Source: Lactiplantibacillus fabifermentans DSM 21115
GTDB lineage: Bacteria > Bacillota > Bacilli > Lactobacillales > Lactobacillaceae
Direction: 5' to 3'
Assembly: GCF_000498955.2 (NCBI RefSeq)
Contig: NZ_AYGX02000169.1
Span: 1-37,936, forward strand
DNA length: 37,936 bases
Positions 17,685 to 25,773 of the stretch are shown in pieces. The translations under genes and the position numbers were made by a program. Each line of letters begins with the position of its first letter. Within the stretch, counting starts at the first letter, position 1. The notes beneath the pieces were generated by a model. That model saw nothing but the letters and a program-made list of their open reading frames with translations. It searched no databases and had not been told where the DNA came from.

Positions 17685-18419
17685 CTAATCTTGTGCCGTT
17701 AACGGCTGTTTAGCCGGCGTTCCCGGTTTGCGGGGATACTTCTTCGGCGTCGGCCGCTTCTTATCAATCACGATAATATGCCGCGGATCACCCGTTTCGG
17801 GCAAGGTAAAGGCTTCATCAGTCACTAACTTGCCACCAAGTTGTTGCACGGCATATTCACCTTCCGCCGTTTCCGTGCGGGCATTAGCCGCTTTTAAGGC
17901 GACCATCTGACCACCGACTTTAACCAGTGGTAAGCATAATTCGCTGAGGACGGATAACCGCGCCACGGCCCGCGCCGTCACTAAGTCGTACGCTTCGCGA
18001 TGGACCGACTTCTTACCGGCAAAAGTTTCCGCGCGGTCATGGAACGTCCGCACATCCGTCAAGCCGAGTTCACGCACTAATTGTTGTAAGAAGTTAATCC
18101 GCTTATTCAAGGAATCAACAATCGTCACTTGCAATTGTGGAAAACAGATTTTTAATGGTAACGACGGAAAACCAGCCCCGGCCCCGACATCACATAATGT
18201 GAGCGGTTGTTCCCGCAAAGCAGGCACATAAAAGGCCGGCGTAATCGAATCGTAGAAATGTTTCAAATACACTTCCGGTTCCGCAGTAATCGTTGTCAAA
18301 TTGAATTGACGATTGGTTTCAATCAACAACTTAAAATAAGTCGCAAATTGCGCCATTTGGTGATCATCTAACATAATCCCATGGCTCGCCAAAGCTTGTT
18401 TAAATTCAGTTGGATTCAT
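17685..18419 (-). CDS. rsmG: 16S rRNA (guanine-527-N7) methyltransferase RsmG
   Basis: A 244-aa SAM-dependent enzyme that methylates G527 of 16S rRNA. The SAM site [16 protein letters not shown] lies at about 73-88, with '[19 protein letters not shown]' before and '[27 protein letters not shown]' after. The lysine- and proline-rich tail (residues about 222-240) is typical. It is the first gene of the noc-parA-parB cluster, 17 bp from noc. The element of half-parS symmetry at 18461-18483 lies just upstream. Confidence 0.93.
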   Translation of the reverse strand: MNPTEFKQALASHGIMLDDHQMAQFATYFKLLIETNRQFNLTTITAEPEVYLKHFYDSITPAFYVPALREQPLTLCDVGAGAGFPSLPLKICFPQLQVTIVDSLNKRINFLQQLVRELGLTDVRTFHDRAETFAGKKSVHREAYDLVTARAVARLSVLSELCLPLVKVGGQMVALKAANARTETAEGEYAVQQLGGKLVTDEAFTLPETGDPRHIIVIDKKRPTPKKYPRKPGTPAKQPLTAQD

Positions 18420-18460
18420 GAAAAAAGCTCCTTAATTAAGGTCGCATTTGCCTTACAGTT

Positions 18461-18483
18461 GTGAAACAACCTGAATGTTTCAC
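18461..18483. promoter_or_regulatory. Everted pair of parS-like half-sites upstream of rsmG-noc-parAB
   Basis: GTGAAACA, seven bases, TGTTTCAC: both halves of the parS consensus TGTTTCACGTGAAACA, but in the reverse order. The right half continues as TGTTTCACGT, matching 10 consecutive consensus bases. It is not a canonical parS. The rest of the gap to 18866 is AT-rich with no gene I can support. Confidence 0.4.
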
Positions 18484-18866
18484 GTCACCTCATAACTTTA
18501 ACTTAAAATGGGTTCAAAATCAATGCACGGGTTTACGTTTGGAAGTTGGGTTAGGCCTTGATGAGCTTGAGTTTTTTGCTTGATCAGTTGTACTAAGATT
18601 GGTCATCATATTTTATTGCTATTTGCTGATTGTATCCATACCATACAGTTAAGAACACCAATAATCTTGCCAGACAAATTTAAGCCACCTCGCTGTAACA
18701 CAATGATTCCGATACTTAACGTCATTACAAACAATTACCGACTAAGAAAATCGTTTTGCAACTACCTATATATCCGTAAAACGCTACTTAATTACATTAT
18801 TCTCACTGCCATCACTTAATTCACAGCTTTCTATTTAGTCGAAACTCACAATTTATAGCTATCAAC

Positions 18867-18903
18867 AAAAAACGACCTCAAAGTCCGAAGACTTCAAAGT
18901 CGC
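18867..18903 (-). terminator. Intrinsic terminator of the nucleoside transporter gene
   Basis: On the - strand GACTTTGAAGTC and GACTTTGAGGTC pair (with wobbles) around a stable C-TTCG-G tetraloop, followed by a T-run. Confidence 0.75.
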
Positions 18904-18925
18904 AACTAAATATTTTAATTCATGA

Positions 18926-20209
18926 TTACCAAACGAATAACCCAACCACGCCGGCTGATAAGAGGGAAACTAAAATCCCTGATAATAACATGTAGCCAAC
19001 GTTACGTGAGATTAAATCGTTCTTTTCACGGTTGACGATTCCTTTGAACGCCCCAATGATCATACCGACCGTTGAGAAGTTGGCGAAGGACGTCAAGAAG
19101 ACCGTTAAGACGGCTTTGAAATGGGGCGCAAAGTCGTTTACTTTACTGGTAACTTCACCCATGACAACGAATTCGTTAGTAACTAACTTCGTCCCCATGT
19201 ATGACGCCATTTGGAACGCGTCGTGGGCGTTGAACCCAAGTAACCAGGCAAATGGGAACATGATAATCCCAAAGATATTTTCAAGTGATAAGTTTGAGTT
19301 GATCAAACCTAATAATTTATCAATTAATTTCGCTAAGGCCACGAAGGCAATAACGTTAGCGGCGATAATTAAGATTAACTTACCGGCGCCTAAGATGGAA
19401 TCACCTAAGAATGAGAAGAATGGTTCGCGGGCTGGTTTAGCTTCCTTGACTTGTTCGTCAGCTAAGCTTTCAGAACCGCTAGTCGCAGTCGTTTCCGTGG
19501 TTTCTTCAACCGCGGCACTGCCGTTAACTTTCGCAATCGTATCTTCTTCAGGGGTAACGTCAACTGGATTCAAGATGGCCGCAATAATCGCCGCGTTTAA
19601 GACGTTCATTGGCACGGCCGTCAAGATGAATTGACCAGGCATCATTTTGATGTAAGCACCCAAGATTGACGCCGTAACACAACTCATTGACATCATCGCA
19701 ATGGTCAAGTTACGTTGCGCCTTCATTTGCTTCAATTGTAATTGGGAAACCGCCAATGCTTCGGTGTTTCCTAAGAACATCATTTCAACAACGAAGAATG
19801 ATTCGAATTTTGGTTGGCCAGTAATATAAGCTAACCCCCGACCAACCCATTTAATAATCCATGGTAATAAGCCGATATAAGTCAAAATATCGAATAATGG
19901 CACAATCAACAAGATTGGAAGTAATGAGCTCGTAACGAAGTCCATGCTCTTGACGTTAACCCAACTAGCTAACGCAAAGGCAATCCCTTCATATGAGACA
20001 TTAACAAGCCAAGTAAAACCGTCGGCCGCAGCTTTAACTGCATCGACCCCGACTTGTGAACCCGTTAAAAACCAGGCTAACAATACTTCTAAAACTAACA
20101 TGACACCGACTGAACGCCAATGAATGGCGTGCTTTTGCTTGGAGAATAAGTAGGCAATGGCGATGAACACCACAATCCCAATAATATTAACTACCAAGTT
20201 AAAGACCAT
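18926..20209 (-). CDS. NupC-type concentrative nucleoside transporter
   Basis: A 427-aa membrane protein of the CNT family, which imports nucleosides with protons or sodium. Seen: 'SLLPILLIVPLFDILTYIGLLPW', 'FFVVEMMFLGNTEALAVSQLQLKQM' and the C-terminal 'TVFLTSFANFSTVGMIIGAFKGI', all family hallmarks. Between about 215 and 265 there is a polar insert rich in Glu, Thr and Ser, probably a cytoplasmic loop. AGAGGG precedes the ATG. It is monocistronic. Substrate preference cannot be decided. Confidence 0.88.
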   Translation of the reverse strand: MVFNLVVNIIGIVVFIAIAYLFSKQKHAIHWRSVGVMLVLEVLLAWFLTGSQVGVDAVKAAADGFTWLVNVSYEGIAFALASWVNVKSMDFVTSSLLPILLIVPLFDILTYIGLLPWIIKWVGRGLAYITGQPKFESFFVVEMMFLGNTEALAVSQLQLKQMKAQRNLTIAMMSMSCVTASILGAYIKMMPGQFILTAVPMNVLNAAIIAAILNPVDVTPEEDTIAKVNGSAAVEETTETTATSGSESLADEQVKEAKPAREPFFSFLGDSILGAGKLILIIAANVIAFVALAKLIDKLLGLINSNLSLENIFGIIMFPFAWLLGFNAHDAFQMASYMGTKLVTNEFVVMGEVTSKVNDFAPHFKAVLTVFLTSFANFSTVGMIIGAFKGIVNREKNDLISRNVGYMLLSGILVSLLSAGVVGLFVW

Positions 20210-20353
20210 GTGAATAATCCCTCTTCCCTATGAATGTTGGCGACCCAATAAAAAAATATAATAAAAAACTACCTTTATTAATTTACCATTTATAAGAAGC
20301 AGATGGTAGCAATTTTTAAAGAAATTCTTAAGCTAATCCCGTAAAATCCGACC

Positions 20354-20396
20354 AAAAACAGCAGCTTAACTATTAATCGTTAAGCTGCTGTTTTTT
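20354..20396. terminator. Free-standing bidirectional terminator-like hairpin
   Basis: AAAAACAGCAGCTTAAC pairs perfectly with GTTAAGCTGCTGTTTTT. It lies upstream of the nucleoside transporter gene and before the small RNA locus at 20522, so it would insulate this 975-bp gap from transcripts crossing it. Confidence 0.7.
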
Positions 20397-20521
20397 AAGA
20401 ACATCGTCGCAAACTGACGATGCGCCCCTGCCAAGGAACTTCATTATACTGCGTTTAGCTAGTTAGCGAACTAATTATTTGCAACTCATCCAAAATCGCC
20501 GTAAACTACAGGCAACAAATC

Positions 20522-20642
20522 GAAAGGGGGTGATGCTTTTTGAGTTCCAATCGAAATCTTAAGGCATCAGTCTCTGCGCTAATCGGTGCACTGAACTGAT
20601 ACCTTCAAGGGCCGCGATCAAATCATTGATCGTGGCTTTTTT
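20522..20642 (+). ncRNA. Putative small structured RNA, possibly a relic type I toxin-antitoxin locus
   Basis: A strong ribosome-binding run (GAAAGGGGGTG) leads to a nine-codon ORF at 20533-20562 (MLFEFQSKS). Its stop overlaps the first stem of an RNA-like fold: AAGGCATCAGT/ACTGATACCTT with one mismatch, holding an inner TGCGC/GTGCA arm. A strong intrinsic terminator (20611-20642, GCCGCGATCAA/TTGATCGTGGC then Ts) ends it. The arrangement resembles type I holin-like toxin loci of lactobacilli, but no toxin membrane peptide is present. A leader peptide for a small RNA is the alternative. Confidence 0.4.
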
Positions 20643-20649
20643 AGTATCA

Positions 20650-20773
20650 GAGCGCGGCCCGGGGCGTCCAGTGTCTGAGCATAGCCTAGTCATTGGTATT
20701 GCCCGGCGCACTTTCCGGGTGATACCGATGACGTAGCTAAGCGGAGGACACTGCCCTGGGCCGCGCGTTTCAG
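20650..20773 (+). repeat. Family B palindromic repeat, copy B2
   Basis: A 124-bp element starting 8 bp after the small RNA terminator. Outer arms GCGCGGCCC/GGGCCGCGC are perfect, then CAGTGTC/GACACTG, then TAGC/GCTA, then GTCATTGGTAT..CCCGG/CCGGG..ATACCGATGAC. It ends CGCGTTTCAGC. The sequence of nearly every stem differs from B1 while the layout is the same. Confidence 0.8.
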
Positions 20774-21028
20774 CAAGTTTGACAAGTATTGCAAACACCA
20801 GCTAAATTAGTAAACTCCCCCCATTAAACATTCCACTTCATTCCAAACGCTACATCATCATAACGTTCATAAAGCGAATCTTTAACCATTCCCCAAAAGC
20901 AATAAATATTTCATTATCCAAATCATCATTCCAGCCAATCCGAACCCCATCAGTTTATCCACCGTAACAACCTAAATCAGCTCTTTTTCAAAAATAAATA
21001 AATTTATTTTTCAACAAATTTTACGCTT

Positions 21029-21053
21029 TTGGTCTACACCAATATTTGTTGGT
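21029..21053. promoter_or_regulatory. GntR (dre)-like operator upstream of the PTS IIC gene
   Basis: TTGGTCTACACCAA is one base from the NagR/DasR-type symmetrical site TTGGTCTAGACCAA. It overlaps a second palindrome, ACCAA TATTTG TTGGT. A third TTGGTCTA..ACCAA arrangement lies at 21154-21172, just before the ribosome-binding site. The assignment to a GntR regulator is inference; none is encoded here. Confidence 0.4.
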
Positions 21054-21117
21054 ACAAATACGTTTTGAGGGTACCGGTCGGTTATAAATCAAAAAATGTA
21101 TATGCTTATCATGACAA

Positions 21118-21149
21118 TGTAAGGGTTTACAAGCGCTGTTACAGCGCTT
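21118..21149. promoter_or_regulatory. cre-like site and adjoining palindrome
   Basis: TGTAAGGGTTTACA is a cre-like (CcpA) site with one central mismatch. It abuts a perfect palindrome AAGCGCTG TTA CAGCGCTT at 21131-21149. Catabolite control of a sugar permease would be expected. The rest of the 20774-21028 gap is AT-rich with nothing recognised. Confidence 0.45.
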
Positions 21150-21184
21150 ATTCTTGGTCTATCAAAACCAAGGAGGAGTTATGT

Positions 21185-22453
21185 ATGCATAAGTTTATGG
21201 ATTGGCTACAAAACACTTTAATGCCCCCGATGGCGAAAATCGGGAACAACAAGTACCTCGTTTCTGTCCGGAACGGGTTAGTCTTAACCTTACCTGCCAT
21301 TATTAGTGGGAGTGTGTTCTTAATTATCGGGAACATTCCGATTAAGGCTTGGACCAACTTTATCGCTCCATATATGAACATGATTGGGGTCGCCGTTAAC
21401 GGTTCGTTCGGGATTATTTCGCTACTCGCAGTTATTGGGATTGGGTATGAATTATCTAAAGCCTTAGAAATCGATCCGTTGTCTGGGGCCGGATTATCCA
21501 CAATGGCCTTTGTGATTAGTTCGTTTAATGATAAGTACAAGTTAGACACCGATAATTTTGCATCATCCGGTTTGTTCACTGCTATTATTACAGCTTTTAT
21601 CGCGGTCTTAATCTTCAACTTCTTCATCAAACGTAACATTGTCATCAAGTTACCAGCAGGGGTGCCCGCGGCGGTTTCTAATTCGTTCGTCGCTTTATTC
21701 CCAGGATTTGTCATCTTAGTATTGTTCTGGTTTGTGCGGATGCCATTACATATCGACATCAACCAAGTCGTGCAAACGATTTTCCATCCACTCTTGTTTG
21801 CGATGAACACTTTGCCAGGGATTTTAGTTTACACGTTACTAGTCAGCTTGCTTTGGGTTTGTGGGATTCACGGCGACATGACCCTCGAAGGGATTGCCGA
21901 CCCAATCTTCTTACAATTCTTAGCTGCTAACGGGACCGCTTTAGCACATCATCAACCACTCTCATACGTGACGGCCGCTGGATTCTCCAGCTTATTCGTT
22001 AACGTTGGTGGGACTGGGGCAACCATTACTTTAGTTGCTTTGATGTTATTCTCTAAGAGTAAAACGTACCGTGATTTAGGGAAAGTGGCCTTTCCGAGTG
22101 CGTTATTTGAAATCAACGAACCCGTTATCTTCGGTTTTCCAATCGTTATGAACGCGGTCACGATGATTCCATTTATCGTCGTGCCATTGATTTTAGCCAC
22201 CCTGTCTTACCTCTTCATCTCCATCGGTTGGATTTCAGCACCGGTTGCGATGGTTCCTTGGACGATGCCACCAATCATCGGCCCATTAATGGCCACTGGT
22301 TGGGACTGGCGGGCCGCCGTTTGGTCAGCAATTGAATTATTGATTGCCGGTTCTGCTTACTACCCATTCTTTAAAGTTGCTGAAAAACAAATGTTGGCTT
22401 CTGAAAAATCAACTCCTGAAGATGGCGTTGAAACTGTTGCTGACGAGAACTAA
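21185..22453 (+). CDS. PTS sugar permease, IIC component (cellobiose/lactose family)
   Basis: A 422-aa membrane protein of the CelB/LacE IIC family, which moves beta-glucosides or related sugars across the membrane while they are phosphorylated by IIA/IIB. Seen: N-terminal 'FMDWLQNTLMPPMAKIGNNKYLVSVRNGLVLTLPAIISGSVFLIIG', 'WVCGIHGDMTLEGIADPIFLQF' and the substrate region 'FEINEPVIFGFPIVMN'. The frame extends to 21029 but AAGGAGG before the ATG at 21185 sets the start. No IIA, IIB or hydrolase gene is adjacent, so it is an orphan IIC that must share partners encoded elsewhere. Confidence 0.88.
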   Translation: MHKFMDWLQNTLMPPMAKIGNNKYLVSVRNGLVLTLPAIISGSVFLIIGNIPIKAWTNFIAPYMNMIGVAVNGSFGIISLLAVIGIGYELSKALEIDPLSGAGLSTMAFVISSFNDKYKLDTDNFASSGLFTAIITAFIAVLIFNFFIKRNIVIKLPAGVPAAVSNSFVALFPGFVILVLFWFVRMPLHIDINQVVQTIFHPLLFAMNTLPGILVYTLLVSLLWVCGIHGDMTLEGIADPIFLQFLAANGTALAHHQPLSYVTAAGFSSLFVNVGGTGATITLVALMLFSKSKTYRDLGKVAFPSALFEINEPVIFGFPIVMNAVTMIPFIVVPLILATLSYLFISIGWISAPVAMVPWTMPPIIGPLMATGWDWRAAVWSAIELLIAGSAYYPFFKVAEKQMLASEKSTPEDGVETVADEN

Positions 22454-22482
22454 AGCTTTCTGATATTAAAATTTTTATTGGC

Positions 22483-22514
22483 GTAGCGCTTCTGGTGGAG
22501 CGCTACTCTTTTTT
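22483..22514 (+). terminator. Intrinsic terminator of the PTS IIC gene
   Basis: GTAGCGCT/AGCGCTAC with an eight-base loop, followed by TCTTTTTT, 30 bp after the stop codon. Confidence 0.85.
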
Positions 22515-22540
22515 AGTTGTACCACTTCCTTAGCTATATT

Positions 22541-22663
22541 GTCGAAACGTGGTCCCCCAGGCAGTTTGTTCCGCTTAACCCGAGACCGGTAATTATTCCA
22601 AGCCCGGGAATAATCACCAATCTCACGTTAATGCTCGCAAACTAAGCGCCTGGGTGACCACTC
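22541..22663 (-). repeat. Family B palindromic repeat, copy B3 (inverted)
   Basis: Read on the - strand: outer arms GTGGTCACCCAGGC/GCCTGGGGGACCAC (13 of 14 pairs), then TTAGTTTG/CAAACT, then a tip closed by GAGATTGGTGATTATTCC against GGAATAATTACCGGTCTC. It ends CACGTTTCGACAATA. It lies between the IIC terminator and the hydrolase gene; 22664-22824 shows nothing else. Confidence 0.8.
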
Positions 22664-22824
22664 TTGGTGAAATCAGATTGTCATAAGATTGTAGCAATCC
22701 CCAAAATCACTAGGATTACCTTGCGATTACCGCCCAGTCGCGCCTGACGCTTGCTTGCAACTTTTTGCCAATTAAGCTAGATTTAAAGTGAAAAGGTTGA
22801 TTTAGAGGGATGGAGTTTTAATTA

Positions 22825-23673
22825 ATGAAAGCAACAACTAAACAAGTTTTAATCGTTGCGGGCTGGTTAGCGGTACTTTTGGCCGTCATCGGCGGGACGA
22901 TGATGTGGCAACGGCAAGTGCGTCATCGTAAACATAATATCGCCGCCGTTACGGTCACTTCGACCGCCCGGATTCCAAACGTTTTGATTTTGGACCGGCA
23001 TACCACTGATCGTGAAGGTCGCCAACTAGTTGCCGGTATGCAACGTAATAATGGTTACCAATCCGTGGTCACAGTGACCGTCACCGCCAATGGTCGCTTG
23101 AACTTCAACGGTGAGTTCCGAGCCCACGACAACCGGCCTTACTTACGGATTGTCTTGCCCAACCAAACCGCTTCCGAACAAAAAGAAGCGTTGTGGATCA
23201 AAATGGCCATCAAGTACTCCCAAAGTCACTTACACTTTAAAACTTTCAACTTAATTAGCTACGGCAGCGGTGGCATCAGTGCGACTAACTATTTGGAACA
23301 TACGACTAAAGATGTTTTACCGGAACACTTTATCGCGATTGCGCCCCCCTTTAACGGGACCAGCACTGCTAAAAACGCCGATAAAACCACTGCTGTGACT
23401 AAAGCTAATCAAACCTTGTTACTGCGTAGTTTGACGAATCAACGGCAAAAAATTGCCAAACGCGTCCAAGTCTTACTGATTGCTGGTAAAAGTAAACAGC
23501 ATCAAAACGGCGACGGCGTGATTCCGATTCAAAGCGCCTTGGCTGGCCAAGCGATTTTCAAAGGCCGAGTCAGCCGCTATCAACAAAAAGTGCTCAACTC
23601 TTGGCGGGCCACGCATAAGGGAATTTTGAGCAGTTTCCGACTAACGAATATCATTCAAGATTTTATCTCTTAA
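22825..23673 (+). CDS. DUF915-like alpha/beta hydrolase, membrane-anchored
   Basis: A 282-aa protein with an uncleaved-looking N-terminal membrane anchor (about 8-27), so probably facing outside. The fold is that of DUF915 hydrolases: 'LILDRHTTDREG' early, the elbow LISYGSGGISATNYL at about 142-156, GDGVIPIQSAL at about 231-241 and a late His in 'THKGILSSFRLTN'. The elbow reads Y-G-S-G-G instead of the usual G-H-S-M-G, so the serine may still be the nucleophile, but the first Gly is changed. Substrate unknown. It has its own terminator and appears monocistronic. Confidence 0.7.
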   Translation: MKATTKQVLIVAGWLAVLLAVIGGTMMWQRQVRHRKHNIAAVTVTSTARIPNVLILDRHTTDREGRQLVAGMQRNNGYQSVVTVTVTANGRLNFNGEFRAHDNRPYLRIVLPNQTASEQKEALWIKMAIKYSQSHLHFKTFNLISYGSGGISATNYLEHTTKDVLPEHFIAIAPPFNGTSTAKNADKTTAVTKANQTLLLRSLTNQRQKIAKRVQVLLIAGKSKQHQNGDGVIPIQSALAGQAIFKGRVSRYQQKVLNSWRATHKGILSSFRLTNIIQDFIS

Positions 23674-23700
23674 TGAGTTGCGAATGCGACATCACTCAAA

Positions 23701-23746
23701 ATGGGTGCCTGATGAAGTTGAAGTTCATCAGGCACCCATTTATTTA
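23701..23746 (+). terminator. Terminator-like perfect hairpin after the hydrolase gene
   Basis: ATGGGTGCCTGATGAA pairs perfectly over 16 bp with its complement around a 7-nt loop, followed by a weak T-rich tail (TTATTTATC). Confidence 0.7.
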
Positions 23747-23757
23747 TCATTTCTATT

Positions 23758-23883
23758 GTCGAAACGTGCGCCAAAAGGCAGTTTGTTCCGCTTAACCCGG
23801 GATAGGCAACCATGCCCCAAACCCGGGCATAATTACCTATCCCACGTTAATGTGCTCGCAAACTAACCGCCTTTTGGCACACT
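23758..23883 (-). repeat. Family B palindromic repeat, copy B4 (inverted)
   Basis: Read on the - strand: GTGTGCCAAAAGGC/GCCTTTTGGCGCAC pair over 14 positions with one G-U; the tip is GGGATAGG..CCC against GGG..CCTATCCC. It ends CACGTTTCGACAATAG. On the + strand the element runs into a T-run at 23884, so it may also end transcription of the hydrolase. Confidence 0.8.
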
Positions 23884-23890
23884 CTTTTTT

Positions 23891-24520
23891 TTAAATATCA
23901 ATCAAATGATGCTTCAACGCATACGCCACGGCTTCCGCCCGGGTAAAGACGCCAAAGTCATTATAAATCTCCGTCAATCGCGATTTAACCGTCCGTTCGC
24001 TGACACCGAGATTAGTCGCAATGCGATTACTGTGCTCGCCATTCGCAACGGCTGTTAAAATCGCTTTTTTCTCGTAATTTAGCGGTGTGACTTGTGGCGC
24101 CACCGGTTGCGGCTGAAACGCTTTTTGGGCAATACTATCTTCAATGGATACTTGCCCATTCAACGCCGACTTGAGCGTTGAAATAATCGTTTCACGCGTG
24201 GCATCCTTGAGTAGATAACCTTTGGCACCTAACGCTAAGGCGCGTTGAATCGGTTCTTGGTCATCAAATGTCGTCAAAACAACCACGGGGATCGTACTTT
24301 TTTGTTCCGCTAAATGTTCCATAAACGTGATGCCATCCATCGGTTGCATCCGCACATCTAATAAAATCAAATCTGGGGTTAGCGTCGTTAATTGTGCTAA
24401 AGCATCGGTCCCATCATCGGCTTCGGCGCAAACTTCAAAGTCTGCGGTCGTTTCGATAATGGCGTGGATGCCGGCGCGAATCAATTGATGGTCATCAACT
24501 AACATAACTTGTGCCGCCAT
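23891..24520 (-). CDS. NarL/LuxR-family response regulator
   Basis: A 209-aa regulator: receiver domain 1-120 with DD at 9-10 and phospho-acceptor D55 in LLDVRMQPMDG, then a LuxR-type HTH at about 145-205 ('ANGEHSNRIATNLGVSERTVKSRLTEIYNDFGV'). It is the last gene of an operon, 10 bp after its kinase. It presumably controls the ABC transporter gene at the head of this operon. Confidence 0.92.
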   Translation of the reverse strand: MAAQVMLVDDHQLIRAGIHAIIETTADFEVCAEADDGTDALAQLTTLTPDLILLDVRMQPMDGITFMEHLAEQKSTIPVVVLTTFDDQEPIQRALALGAKGYLLKDATRETIISTLKSALNGQVSIEDSIAQKAFQPQPVAPQVTPLNYEKKAILTAVANGEHSNRIATNLGVSERTVKSRLTEIYNDFGVFTRAEAVAYALKHHLIDI

Positions 24521-24530
24521 TTTTTGCCTC

Positions 24531-25748
24531 CTACTTACTCGTCACCACATCTAAGGTGACCGTTGTTCCTTCGCCAATTACCGTATCGATAGCGACTGTG
24601 CCACCCACCCGGGCCAATCGTTCTTCTAGTTCCGTTAAGCCATAGTGATCTTGACTCCGTTTGGTCTGGGATAACTTGAAGCCTTTCCCAAAATCCACCA
24701 CTTGGAGCTGATAATGATGGTCACCCACGGGCTGGCCTTTGACAATCGCACTCATCACCCCGGCATGTTTGTAAACATTCATCAAACACTCGGAAACGCA
24801 GCGCACGATTTGCGTCAGCGTTTCCGCCGGTAAAACTGGTGAAGCTTTAATCGAGGTCGTAACTTCAAATCCATACTTACTTTGTAACACATTGATTAAC
24901 AAACCTAGGCGGGCCGCCAAATCGGTTTCGGAATCATCTCGTAAATTGGTCAGCGTCGTCCGTGATTCTTTCAGCGTTTGCCGGGCAATCGTCAACGAGC
25001 GGTCAACGGTCGCTTGGGCCTTATCTGCTTGGTCCTGTTTCATAAATTGTTGGGCGGCTTCCAGCTGCATGACGGTCCCTGCCAAGCCTTGAATCAGCGT
25101 GTCGTGCAAATCTTGGGCGACACGCCGACGTTCGGCCCGCGTTGCGGAATCTTCGACTTGTTGATACGCAATATTTAATTCCGCCAAAAGTTCTTCGGCA
25201 TGTTGCCGCTGCTGAATTTGTTTGCGGAAGAAAAACCAGTAATAAACCACGATAAACGTGACAAATAGGCCAGTCGCGCCAAGGGGTAATGATTCGCGAA
25301 AACTCGTGTGTAGCAAGATGCCAATCCAGATAAACACGTAAAATCCAATGAGACTCCCGATGGCAATCCACACATGATGAAATAAGTTCGCCGCTTCTAA
25401 TAACATAATGGGCACAATGCCGATATACAGCATGCCTTGGCCAAAGCCAATCAAACTACCGGCAATCAAGGCCACCACAATTTGCAAAATCAGTAAGCCC
25501 ACCTGGCCAAAGCGATATTTCATAAACGATGGCATCAGCCAGCCGCAGCCACCATGCACCACGACGAGCACCGTCAACACGATGGCCGTAAACGTGGCGC
25601 TGTTTGGTTGCGTGATGCCATACACATTCAACGATAACCCGCGCACCGAAAAGGCACTCAACGCTACTAAAATCAGCCACAAGGTAAAGACCGGCCGCAA
25701 TGAGCGTAACAGTTCAATTTGTAATTGTTTTTCTCGTTGCTGGCGCAT
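24531..25748 (-). CDS. NarL-type membrane sensor histidine kinase
   Basis: A 405-aa kinase. About six membrane segments lie in residues 20-175, with little extracellular sequence. A coiled region is followed by the HisKA_3 box ERRRVAQDLHDTLIQGL with H215, then a HATPase domain with 'CVSECLMNVYKHAGV' and 'DFGKGFKL', 'HYGLTELEERLARVGG'. The intramembrane-sensing layout resembles LiaS/DesK-type kinases. It is 25 bp after the ABC gene and 10 bp before the regulator. Confidence 0.9.
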   Translation of the reverse strand: MRQQREKQLQIELLRSLRPVFTLWLILVALSAFSVRGLSLNVYGITQPNSATFTAIVLTVLVVVHGGCGWLMPSFMKYRFGQVGLLILQIVVALIAGSLIGFGQGMLYIGIVPIMLLEAANLFHHVWIAIGSLIGFYVFIWIGILLHTSFRESLPLGATGLFVTFIVVYYWFFFRKQIQQRQHAEELLAELNIAYQQVEDSATRAERRRVAQDLHDTLIQGLAGTVMQLEAAQQFMKQDQADKAQATVDRSLTIARQTLKESRTTLTNLRDDSETDLAARLGLLINVLQSKYGFEVTTSIKASPVLPAETLTQIVRCVSECLMNVYKHAGVMSAIVKGQPVGDHHYQLQVVDFGKGFKLSQTKRSQDHYGLTELEERLARVGGTVAIDTVIGEGTTVTLDVVTSK

Positions 25749-25773
25749 CGGCCATCCCCCTATAGTTCAACGA

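Noticed and set aside
18580-18819. 79-codon + strand frame
   Set aside because: AT-rich gap, no ribosome site, composition unlike the neighbouring genes.
18420-18925. Replication origin or full parS site
   Set aside because: No DnaA-box cluster and no complete TGTTTCACGTGAAACA; only reversed half-sites.
19032-19634. 200-codon + strand frame
   Set aside because: Antisense to the clearly recognisable nucleoside transporter.
20559-20798. 79-codon - strand frame
   Set aside because: It reads backwards through the small RNA terminator and family B copy B2.
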